NCBI RefSeq assembly: GCF_004015185.1
Contig: NZ_CP025746.1
Location: forward strand, 4,853,776 to 4,917,775
Direction of reading: 5' to 3'
From: Clostridium manihotivorum
GTDB taxonomy: Bacteria > Bacillota > Clostridia > Clostridiales > Clostridiaceae
DNA length: 64,000 nt
Numbering within the stretch: the first letter of the stretch is position 1; each line of letters starts with the position of its first letter. Shown here in pieces: positions 12,390 to 20,255 of this stretch. The notes beneath the pieces were generated by a model. That model had not been told where the DNA came from and did no database searches. It was given only the letters and a program-made list of their open reading frames with translations. Position numbers and translations under genes: made by a program.

Positions 12390-13115
12390 CTACAAGTCTT
12401 TTTCTTTATCATAATTCATAATTACTGTATCATAATAGAAAAGCAAATACCCTGCTGTAGTTATTTGAGCTTCTCTTAAAATCTCTTTTGATACCTTGTA
12501 GTATCTCTGCTCTCTATCTTCGATTTCCATATACTTATGATGTACACTATTAGCAAACTTAGCATTATTTTTGATAAATTCCTCCACACTATTATACCTT
12601 TTGGTCCCAGCCATTATGGAAAAATTATATTGTTTAAATAATCTATCTATAATCCAAAGCTCAAACTTTCTATGACTTTTTAATAGCCTATTATTGACAT
12701 GATGAGGAACAGTCATGTCTTGAATCAAGTGTGCTGAAGCTCCTAAGAAAAACACTCCTTTATGTTCTTCTCCATTCTTTATAAGCCTTATAGACTCTTC
12801 ATAGTACTTTTGGCACTCAACTAGTGCATTTGAAAATCCATATAAGCCTCTTTCTAATTTGTAATGATAAAAATGATTGGTACTTTTAAAGTCTTGATCC
12901 GCCCAAGTTACTCCATCATTTAAATGCTTTATATGTTTTTTATAGAACATATAGGCATCATCATAGCCATCATTTTTCAATATCTCTACAGCCTGTATAT
13001 TTATATATTTATGGACAACACAATGAGTTTTCACAGCCATTTTCTTCACAGGATTCACTGCAACCATAACTCCTCTGGCCATCCTTCCATAAGTTCTTTC
13101 CATCTGTCTTCTCAT
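12390..13115 (-). CDS. Zinc-dependent phospholipase C-like protein (alpha-toxin N-domain fold)
   Basis: The 241-residue protein matches the catalytic N-domain of Clostridium perfringens alpha-toxin. THCVVHKYINIQAVEILKND aligns with the toxin's first zinc-ligand helix, and FLGASAHLIQDMTVPHHVNN with its central H-x3-D-x5-H motif. Likely zinc ligands are H31, D73, H81, H129, D133, H139, H148 and E152. Missing are a signal peptide, the free N-terminal Trp ligand, and the C-terminal C2/PLAT membrane-binding domain. The start is an ATG six bases after AAGGAG. A longer frame from a TTG at 13160 begins inside a repeat and lacks a ribosome binding site. It is probably intracellular; substrate unknown. 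Confidence 0.75.
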   Translation of the reverse strand: MRRQMERTYGRMARGVMVAVNPVKKMAVKTHCVVHKYINIQAVEILKNDGYDDAYMFYKKHIKHLNDGVTWADQDFKSTNHFYHYKLERGLYGFSNALVECQKYYEESIRLIKNGEEHKGVFFLGASAHLIQDMTVPHHVNNRLLKSHRKFELWIIDRLFKQYNFSIMAGTKRYNSVEEFIKNNAKFANSVHHKYMEIEDREQRYYKVSKEILREAQITTAGYLLFYYDTVIMNYDKEKDL

Positions 13116-13142
13116 AATTTTCTCCTTGTTTATACCTGCATA

Positions 13143-13245
13143 TATAGGTATCAACTTCAACTATTAATTTATATATACCCAATAATCCCCAGAAACCGGG
13201 ATTATTGAACATACATAAATTAAGTTTTCGTAAAAGATACCTATA
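13143..13245. repeat. Palindromic dispersed repeat family 2, copy 1
   Basis: The ~103-bp element has terminal inverted repeats TATAGGTATC (13143-13152) and GATACCTATA (13236-13245). Inside are a second pair of inverted arms with the word TTAATTTATRTA and a central hairpin (AATAATCCC / GGGATTATT, 13181-13206). Related copies lie at 47980-48066 and 48249-48385. The layout resembles a miniature inverted-repeat element. It extends into the spacer between the phospholipase-like gene and the beta-propeller gene. Confidence 0.7.
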
Positions 13246-13268
13246 GGTAACCACCTTCAACTATCAAT

Positions 13269-14549
13269 TTACTTTTTCTTAATACTAAATTTAACTATTA
13301 TTATGCCCATAGCTAATATTATTACACAAAGTGAAAAAAACAATAAACCGTTGGAACCACTTATCAAACTTTTTTGCTGTTTTCTTGCCTCGTATAGTAT
13401 GCCGTTATTTTTATCTAAAATATAAAGAGATTTGTCTATAAGCTTTATATCTTTTATTTGAGCACTATTTTTAAATTTAAATACCTTATTAATAAGTCCA
13501 TTTTTATCTAGGTTATATATAACCTGTTCCTTTTTATCGTAAAAGAAACTTGAGTCCTTTTCCTTAATAATTCCATCCTTATCTATAGCCAAAGAGCTAA
13601 TAGCGCCTACATCTTTATATACATATACTGGTGCAGGCGGATTAACCATAGGCCATTTACTTAGAAGCAGTTTTACGGCTTTGCCCTTATCATCAGTAAA
13701 CTTTGCTGAATCCAAAGGATCTCCTCCACTAAAATCCGGCCATCCATACCATATATCCTTTTTAAGCTCATATATATAATCTGTATCTCCTTGAATTGGC
13801 CTTAGGCCTCTATCCTCCATACCTCCTACTATGGCCATTAGCGAACCCTCAGAATTGTAGTCCCAGCCTTCAATATTTCTTATTCCTGAGGCAAATAGTT
13901 CTGCTTTCTTATTTTTAATATCGTATTTCAATACCGATGCGTTACCAGGAAAATTCTTCTTGATAACCTGTCCATTTTTCGTTTTAACACCATACTTAGA
14001 GAAAGCTCCTGTAGGTTCTTCTCCATAATTACTTCCTTTTAAGGTTACATCAATAGGAGACATATCAGGAACAGCTTCTATACCACTTACCATTCCCGAA
14101 TTAGTTGCTGCACCAATGGATATATATATATCATCTTTACAAATGATTAACTTACATTTGTTGTAATCGCCTTTATCTGGCAAGTTATTAATTAATTCAC
14201 TTTTTATCTTATTTTCAATATCATAAGCTATTAGCTTACTACCTTCTACATAATAAAGCTTTCCATCCTCATACCCTATGGAATTAATATTTATATTGTT
14301 TTCTTTTATTATGTATTCACTCTTGCCATCTGTTCTATATAATTCGATGCCATTATCTGAGCCAAAATATATATTCTTGTTTTCATCAAAGGTAAAGCAG
14401 TTAGCTTCTTTAATCCCCTTTACTTTTATTTCTGTTCCTAACCCAGAGCCAATCAAAGATACATTAACCCTCATGGCATTTGTAAAAAGCAAAGCACCAC
14501 CTAAAATTGACAGTATTATAATACCGATTATAATTTTTGTTCCTCTCAT
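13269..14549 (-). CDS. Membrane-anchored beta-propeller protein (glucose/sorbosone dehydrogenase-like)
   Basis: The 426-residue protein has an N-terminal transmembrane helix (about 5-25) and a C-terminal one in the last 25 residues. Between them is a repeat-rich domain with beta-propeller character (YFGSDNGIELYRTDG, LKYDIKNKKAELFASGIRN). The segment with DIWYGWPDFSGGDP resembles soluble PQQ-type glucose/sorbosone dehydrogenase propellers. Whether it binds a cofactor cannot be told. The ATG at 14549 follows GGAGG by five bases; an ATG pair five codons upstream overlaps that site. It is divergent from the SpoVB-like gene. Confidence 0.6.
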   Translation of the reverse strand: MRGTKIIIGIIILSILGGALLFTNAMRVNVSLIGSGLGTEIKVKGIKEANCFTFDENKNIYFGSDNGIELYRTDGKSEYIIKENNININSIGYEDGKLYYVEGSKLIAYDIENKIKSELINNLPDKGDYNKCKLIICKDDIYISIGAATNSGMVSGIEAVPDMSPIDVTLKGSNYGEEPTGAFSKYGVKTKNGQVIKKNFPGNASVLKYDIKNKKAELFASGIRNIEGWDYNSEGSLMAIVGGMEDRGLRPIQGDTDYIYELKKDIWYGWPDFSGGDPLDSAKFTDDKGKAVKLLLSKWPMVNPPAPVYVYKDVGAISSLAIDKDGIIKEKDSSFFYDKKEQVIYNLDKNGLINKVFKFKNSAQIKDIKLIDKSLYILDKNNGILYEARKQQKSLISGSNGLLFFSLCVIILAMGIIIVKFSIKKK

Positions 14550-14675
14550 ACCATCCTCCATCATAAGGTTTCTAAGTTAAATATATTTTTAGTTAACACA
14601 AATAATGATAACCAATGAATATTTGTCCACTTTTTTGAATAATTTTTATTATTGAGGCTTAGAGGAGTGATTTTA

Positions 14676-16172
14676 TTGGAGCAAAATAGTTTTTATAAGA
14701 ATTCTATTCTTTTAACTGTAGCCAACCTAACCACGGGAATGTTAGGATTTATATTTTCTATTTATCTTTCAAAGGTATTGGGACCTGAAGGAATGGGACT
14801 TTATGGTTTAGTAATGCCTATTTATAATCTTTTTATATGTCTGATGACTGCAGGAATTGTGGCAGCTATTTCTAAGGTATCAGCAGTTTATTCTTCAAAG
14901 AATGATTTTGGAAATCTGTTTAAAACAATTCGAACTGTAGCTATCTTCAATCTTATCTGGGCTACTATCGTTGGAATTTTAGTATATCTAGCTGCACCAG
15001 CTATTGGAGCTTACTGGGTTAAAGACCCTAGAACAATAAACGCCATAAAGATTACTTGCCCTGCTATGGTTTTTATTGCTCTTTCAAACATACTAAAGGG
15101 CTACTTTTATGGAAGTTCAAAGATAGTTATGCCAGCTTTCATAGACATATTAGAGAAGGGTATGAGAATTTTTGTAATTGCCTTACTGATTTATTTTTTC
15201 AAAGCAAATTCTCTTTCTTCCTTGGTCACCGTAGCATACATTGCTCTTTGCATAGGTGAGTTCCAAAGTTTGGCTTTACTTTATGTATATTATAAAAGCC
15301 TCACAAGAAAAATTATGATTGTACCATCAAAAAAAGAAGGACGAGCTCAACTTCTATTTGATGTATTAGTTGTATCTGTTCCACTTTGCATTACTGGCTT
15401 TTTAACAAGTATATTTTATACCATGTCCGCTTTAGTTGTACCAAGAAGACTTGTACAAGCTGGTTTTGAATATAGTACTGCTTTATCCATGATTGGTAAG
15501 TATAACGGAATGGCCTTAACCATAGTAACCTTTCCTTTTCTTATAATACAATCTCTAAATACTTTGCTTATACCAGACTTATCTCAATCCATGAATAAAA
15601 AGGATTATTATTCAGCTGCTAGGAGAATAAAAGAAGTCATAAAACTAGTTTTCCTGATAGGTATCTGTACTTCTGTTATATGCATATTGATTCCTGACTC
15701 TTTAGGACAAATGTTCTTTAGAAGAAATGACTTAGGTGATTACATAAAAATAGCCGCTTTCTGTACACCACTTTCTTTTACTTCAGGCACTATGTTTGGT
15801 ATACTTAACGGCTTAGGAAAACAAAATGTAATACTTAGAAACTCAATAATTATTGAAGTTATAGAGCTTATCTGTCTATATATCTTAACAGGAATACCTT
15901 CTATAAATGTTTATGGCTATGCTATAACTGCATTGGTGGTTTCAAGCCTAAGTCTTATATTAAACTTATATGAGGTTAATAAGAACATCGAACTAAACCT
16001 ATCCTTTGGAGCAGTAATTATTTTCGTACTTATAGGAGTATTAACCTTCTACCTATTGTCTATATTATTGCCTTTACTTTCTGGCATTAATATAATACTA
16101 AAGAATATTATATTAATAGTTGCTTGCTTTACCTTCTTTATAGGAGTTTCTGTAAAACTGAGGATAGATTAA
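14676..16172 (+). CDS. SpoVB-like MOP-family flippase
   Basis: The 498-residue integral membrane protein (about 14 hydrophobic segments) belongs to the MATE/MOP flippase superfamily. Its N-terminal pattern (KNSILLTVANLTTGMLGFIF and SKVLGPEGMGLYGLVMPIY) is typical of stage V sporulation protein B and relatives, which help export spore-cortex peptidoglycan precursors. Length is near the usual 500-520. I start it at the TTG eight bases after AGGAG; an upstream TTG at 14652 precedes the ribosome binding site. It converges with a second MOP flippase across one terminator. Confidence 0.8.
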   Translation: MEQNSFYKNSILLTVANLTTGMLGFIFSIYLSKVLGPEGMGLYGLVMPIYNLFICLMTAGIVAAISKVSAVYSSKNDFGNLFKTIRTVAIFNLIWATIVGILVYLAAPAIGAYWVKDPRTINAIKITCPAMVFIALSNILKGYFYGSSKIVMPAFIDILEKGMRIFVIALLIYFFKANSLSSLVTVAYIALCIGEFQSLALLYVYYKSLTRKIMIVPSKKEGRAQLLFDVLVVSVPLCITGFLTSIFYTMSALVVPRRLVQAGFEYSTALSMIGKYNGMALTIVTFPFLIIQSLNTLLIPDLSQSMNKKDYYSAARRIKEVIKLVFLIGICTSVICILIPDSLGQMFFRRNDLGDYIKIAAFCTPLSFTSGTMFGILNGLGKQNVILRNSIIIEVIELICLYILTGIPSINVYGYAITALVVSSLSLILNLYEVNKNIELNLSFGAVIIFVLIGVLTFYLLSILLPLLSGINIILKNIILIVACFTFFIGVSVKLRID

Positions 16173-16193
16173 TGTTTATATATTTAAGAACTT

Positions 16194-16260
16194 GGTTCTG
16201 TTAACGTACAATGTAAAAATTAATAATCCATCGATCCAATGTTTTAATAAAAGTTACAAT
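16194..16260 (+). repeat. Dispersed repeat family 1, copy C (degenerate)
   Basis: Starting GGTTCTGTTAACGTAC, it aligns without large gaps to the copy at 28660-28730 (shared CTGTTAACGTAC, AAATTAA, CGAT, ATG, TAA positions). It lies 21 bases after the SpoVB-like stop, in the same orientation relative to the gene as copies A and B. Confidence 0.5.
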
Positions 16261-16290
16261 TTTATTAAAGTTTTTCATAAAATTTACGAT

Positions 16291-16330
16291 AAATAAGGGA
16301 TGAGCTGTAAGAAGGCTCACCCCTTATTTG
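16291..16330. terminator. Bidirectional terminator between convergent flippase genes
   Basis: A 16-bp stem (16291-16306 with about 16314-16329) carries A-run and T-run ends and closes a short loop. It serves both the SpoVB-like gene from the left and the YtgP-like gene from the right. Confidence 0.85.
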
Positions 16331-16407
16331 TTCTCTGTAAAACTTAGTAAAATACACTGGCTTGAAATTTTCACTAAGCAAGAACTATTTATGGATTTTC
16401 TTATATA

Positions 16408-18018
16408 TTATCTCAGACGTCTTTTTAAAAATCCAGGCATCATCCTAGATACTTTTGGAGAGAGTGAATCCATCTCCTTTTTAGTGATACCTCCAGTAGA
16501 TATCATTGCGTATAAGTATGTTATGCCGCCTAAAGCTATAGCTATAAACAGAATAATAGAGTTTACTATTCTTCCTTCACCTAAATAAGTATTCATTATG
16601 CCAAAAACTGATATCTTTAAAAGCAAGATAACTATGGTCATAGCAAGTGAACTTAATATAGGTTTAGATGCCACTCTAAGTAATGAGAACTTGAACTTAA
16701 GAGTCTTACACATCTTTCTATGATTCAATATCATAGGTACGAAGAAACAAAGCACTCCTCCTACTACAGCTCCCTGTATATTTATATCTTTATAACCAAT
16801 CAAAATATAGTTTGATACTATCTTAAGAACTATACCTATGCATAAGGACCCAACTACAAAATAAAACTTATTTACTGCCTGTAGTATAGTATTCTGTATT
16901 TGAACTATAGCCATAAATACAACTACAATGGATCCGTAAAGCATAAGCTGTGAACCTGTGGTCTTTCCAAATAAGACCTTATAAATCTCACTGCTTAGTA
17001 TAGCTAGTCCGAATGCCGCTGGAATTGCTACATCATAACTTATTCTAATAGCAAATAAGATTTTTTCCTTCATTGTCTTCTTATCTTTAACTACCAGTGC
17101 TCTAACTATTGCTGGCATAACTGCTGTAGCTAAGGCAGTTATTATTGTTAAAGGAACATATAAAAGTGTCTTATAATATCCTAATATACCATATAAAACA
17201 TTTCCTTGATCCTCTGTAAAGCCCGCATATAGTAGTCTTTTAGTAACATTAGTCATGTCAACTACAGCTCCGAAGTTCTGTAGTCCTGCACTTAAGGCTA
17301 TTGGAAGCCCATACATACCAAGCTTCTTAATTATTGTCTTAGTTCTTACTCTCTTTATGTCCTTATCTTGATTATAAACTTTCCTGTCTATTCTCTCAAT
17401 TGCTGCTATGTATATTAGATAAACTATTGCTATAAATGCACCTAAAGAAGTTCCTACAGTTCCTCCTGCACTTCCTTTTTCAACGCCATATTTTATAAAT
17501 ATATAGGCAAATAACAAACTTGCAGCTACATTCATAAATTGTTCCACTACTTGAGACACAGCTAAGGGCGTCATAATTCCTTTTCCTTGAAAATACCCCC
17601 TATAAACGCATAAAACTGAAGTTAACGCTATAGCAGGTGCTAAAGTTATAAGTCCCATAAATATTCTTGGGCTTCCAGTATTTACAGCTATAAACTTAGC
17701 ACTAACTATAAGTATGATTGATATTCCAGTTCCAACTAATAAAAGAAGCGTTCTAGCCAATCTAAAAGTTCTTTGTGCATCTCTATGGTTATTCATGGCC
17801 ATAAGCTCAGATATGTATTTTGCCACAGCTGTTTGTATACCTAGATTTAATACCGCGTATAGGAAAGTGAAAATTTCATAAGTCTTTTGATATATGCCAT
17901 ATCCTCCAGTCCCAATTATAGCTTGTAGCAGAGGTACATATAGCAAAGACAAAAGCTTTGCTAATATGCCTGCTAATGAAAGTATGGCAAATCCTTTGGT
18001 GGTTGATTGCTCTTTCAT
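16408..18018 (-). CDS. YtgP/MurJ-like lipid flippase (MOP family)
   Basis: The 536-residue polytopic membrane protein starts MKEQSTTKGFAILSLAGILAKLLS and continues LLQAIIGTGGYGIYQKTYEIF. This matches the YtgP/SpoVB branch of MOP exporters; Bacillus YtgP (~544 residues) is a lipid II flippase. About 14 membrane segments and a basic C-terminus (MMPGFLKRRLR) are visible. It follows the pseudouridine synthase gene by 13 bases and is probably co-transcribed. It is not a recent duplicate of the convergent SpoVB-like gene; the two proteins differ along most of their length. Confidence 0.82.
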   Translation of the reverse strand: MKEQSTTKGFAILSLAGILAKLLSLLYVPLLQAIIGTGGYGIYQKTYEIFTFLYAVLNLGIQTAVAKYISELMAMNNHRDAQRTFRLARTLLLLVGTGISIILIVSAKFIAVNTGSPRIFMGLITLAPAIALTSVLCVYRGYFQGKGIMTPLAVSQVVEQFMNVAASLLFAYIFIKYGVEKGSAGGTVGTSLGAFIAIVYLIYIAAIERIDRKVYNQDKDIKRVRTKTIIKKLGMYGLPIALSAGLQNFGAVVDMTNVTKRLLYAGFTEDQGNVLYGILGYYKTLLYVPLTIITALATAVMPAIVRALVVKDKKTMKEKILFAIRISYDVAIPAAFGLAILSSEIYKVLFGKTTGSQLMLYGSIVVVFMAIVQIQNTILQAVNKFYFVVGSLCIGIVLKIVSNYILIGYKDINIQGAVVGGVLCFFVPMILNHRKMCKTLKFKFSLLRVASKPILSSLAMTIVILLLKISVFGIMNTYLGEGRIVNSIILFIAIALGGITYLYAMISTGGITKKEMDSLSPKVSRMMPGFLKRRLR

Positions 18019-18031
18019 GATCTACCCCTAT

Positions 18032-18997
18032 CTAAATAACAAATTTAAATACGTCCTTTTTAACCTTCTTGAACATAGGAGGAAGTCCTTCTGCTATAGT
18101 TTTATTGTTAAGGTAGCTAAATTTCTCTGGAACTTCCCTAAATATAACTTTATAAGCATATAAAAATTGATAGGTAAGGCCAAATTTATTTTCAAAGAAA
18201 TTATTTAGCTTTTTGTCACCGTATTTAGGATCACCTATAATAGGATTGTTCAAATGTGCTAAATGAGCTCTTAGTTGATGACTTCTACCTGTAATTAACT
18301 CCAATTCTACAAGTGAATATGCACCATTACTTTGAATAGTCTTAACATCCATAGCTATCTTCTTAGTATCTGGAGCATACTTGTCATACACTGTAGCAGT
18401 GTTGTTTTCATCATCCTTAGATATATAAGCCTCATATCTACCGTCTTTAATTCTGCCTTTAACCAAAGCAGTATAGTACTTTTGAATATTTCTTTCTCTT
18501 ATCATCTCATTAAGAAGCTTTAAAGACTCAAAGTTCTTTCCAAAGAAAACTATTCCTGAAGTATTTCTATCTAGTCTGTTGCATGGAGCTGGTGTAAAGG
18601 TAAGTTCCTTCTCTGGCGTATAATCTCCCTTTTTGTGTAGGTATGACAATACATAATCTGTAAGAGTAGGTTCTCCGTTCTTTTTATCTGAATGAACAAG
18701 TACTCCTGGCCACTTCTCCACTAAAACCATATTTTCATCTTCATAGGTTATCTTTATTGACTTAGGATCAACAAGCTGAAAAGTGTCAGCCTTTTCCCTC
18801 TTAGACTCTATGTATTTTATCTCTATGATATCTCCAACTTGAAGAGAATACTTCTCTTTTTCTTTCTTGCCGTTTACTTTAACGTCACCTTTTCTAAGTG
18901 CTTTAAATATAGCACTAAGTGGAACATCCTTTAAAAGCTTTCTAAGAAATTTATCCAATCTTTGACCTGCTTCATTTGTTCCTATCTCTATTTTCAC
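18032..18997 (-). CDS. RluA-family 23S rRNA pseudouridine synthase (RluC-like)
   Basis: The enzyme isomerises uridine in RNA. The 321-residue protein has an N-terminal S4 domain (about 12-60) and a catalytic domain with the RluA signature NRLDRNTSG, whose D143 would be the nucleophile. Later family motifs include ELITGRSHQLRAHLAHLNNPIIGDPKYGD. The S4 domain and length fit the RluC/RluD branch acting on 23S rRNA; the exact uridine cannot be inferred. The start is a GTG eight bases after AGGAG. Confidence 0.9.
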   Translation of the reverse strand: MKIEIGTNEAGQRLDKFLRKLLKDVPLSAIFKALRKGDVKVNGKKEKEKYSLQVGDIIEIKYIESKREKADTFQLVDPKSIKITYEDENMVLVEKWPGVLVHSDKKNGEPTLTDYVLSYLHKKGDYTPEKELTFTPAPCNRLDRNTSGIVFFGKNFESLKLLNEMIRERNIQKYYTALVKGRIKDGRYEAYISKDDENNTATVYDKYAPDTKKIAMDVKTIQSNGAYSLVELELITGRSHQLRAHLAHLNNPIIGDPKYGDKKLNNFFENKFGLTYQFLYAYKVIFREVPEKFSYLNNKTIAEGLPPMFKKVKKDVFKFVI

Positions 18998-19049
18998 ATA
19001 ATCAACTCCTAATTAAGTTTCTTCCATTGTTTAGCTTAATATTATTTCA

Positions 19050-20240
19050 TTATCTTGTCAAATAATTAAATACGGTTTGACATTGTACCGCTACTCCAAC
19101 AGGTAAACACTGCTCATCAATATCGAAGTTTGCATTATGGATTGGAGCTACAATACCTTTCTCTGCATTGCCGCAGCCTAACATATAAAAGCAAGCTGGT
19201 CTTTCGTTTGCAAAGTAAGCAAAGCTCTCCACCCACATTCTTGGCACTGGTTGAATTAAAACATTTTCCTCACCTATTGCATCTTTGGCAGAAGCTCTTA
19301 AAAGTTCAACCATGTCATCATCATTGTATAAACAAGGATAGCTTTCTTCTATGTCTATCTCATAGCTTCCTCTCATTGCTGTACATATGCCTTTAACTAT
19401 TTCTTCTAGTCTTAATTTTGTATTTAATCTATCTTCTGAAGACATGGTTCTAATTATTCCTGTTAGCTTAACTTCATCAGGAATAATGTTTTGTGCTGTA
19501 CCGCCTTGTATGCTTCCTATAGTAACAACAGCTGGGTTAAAAGGGTTTATCTCTCTGCTTACTATAGTTTGCATCGCCAATACAACCTGAGCAGCCATAA
19601 CCACTGGATCCACAGCGTTATTTGGTGCTGCTCCATGACCACCTTTACCTTTAATCTTTATGGTAAAAGGATTTGAAGCTGCGTTGACTACTCCATCTTT
19701 AACCATTATCTTTCCTGCTTCTAAGTCTTCAGTTACATGAAGTCCAAATACTGCATCTACCTTAGGACTTTCTAGTACTCCTTCAGCTATCATAACTCTT
19801 GATCCACCAGTGGTTTCTTCTGCTGGTTCGAATATTAGCTTTACTGTTCCCTTTAGAAGATGCTTGTTTTCATTTAAAAGCTTAGCTGCCCCTAAAAGTA
19901 TGGTAGTATGTGCATCATGACCACAGGCATGCATCTTGCCAGCTACCTTTGAGCTGTAATCACAAGACTTTTTATCTTGTATAGGAAGTGCATCCATATC
20001 GCCTCTTAATGCAACAGTCTTACCTTGCTTTGCTCCTTCTGCGGTTCCTTCTATAATCCCGCACACTCCTGTGCCTGCATAAACTTCATAAGGTATACCT
20101 TCTTTTTCTAAAAACTCTTTTACCTTACCTGAAGTTCTATGCAAATCAAAATCTAGCTCTGGATTTTCATGAAAATCTCTTCTTAAGCTTACAAGCTCAT
20201 CATTTATTGATAATGCTTCTTTATAAAAGTCTAGCCCCAT
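19050..20240 (-). CDS. M20D-family amidohydrolase (N-acyl amino acid hydrolase type)
   Basis: The 396-residue enzyme belongs to the M20D zinc aminoacylase/carboxypeptidase family, which removes acyl groups from amino acids or similar amides. Visible motifs are RRDFHENPELDF near the start, GDMDALP, the metal-ligand stretch MHACGHDAHT, EPAEETTGG, and FGLHVTEDLEAG. The usual dimerisation domain interrupts the catalytic domain (about 180-290). I start it at the ATG following AGAGGTG; a GTG four codons upstream lies within that ribosome binding site. It is 15 bases downstream of the FtsA-like gene. Confidence 0.88.
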   Translation of the reverse strand: MGLDFYKEALSINDELVSLRRDFHENPELDFDLHRTSGKVKEFLEKEGIPYEVYAGTGVCGIIEGTAEGAKQGKTVALRGDMDALPIQDKKSCDYSSKVAGKMHACGHDAHTTILLGAAKLLNENKHLLKGTVKLIFEPAEETTGGSRVMIAEGVLESPKVDAVFGLHVTEDLEAGKIMVKDGVVNAASNPFTIKIKGKGGHGAAPNNAVDPVVMAAQVVLAMQTIVSREINPFNPAVVTIGSIQGGTAQNIIPDEVKLTGIIRTMSSEDRLNTKLRLEEIVKGICTAMRGSYEIDIEESYPCLYNDDDMVELLRASAKDAIGEENVLIQPVPRMWVESFAYFANERPACFYMLGCGNAEKGIVAPIHNANFDIDEQCLPVGVAVQCQTVFNYLTR

Positions 20241-20255
20241 TAATTTATTCACCTC

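Noticed and set aside
13009-13260. Minus-strand reading frame overlapping the start of the phospholipase-like gene
   Set aside because: It lies in a different frame, starts in the palindromic repeat, and overlaps a well-supported gene with zinc-ligand motifs.
14676-18018. Recent duplication of the two MOP flippases
   Set aside because: They share the fold and general pattern, but their sequences differ along most of their length, so they are ancient paralogs with different probable roles.
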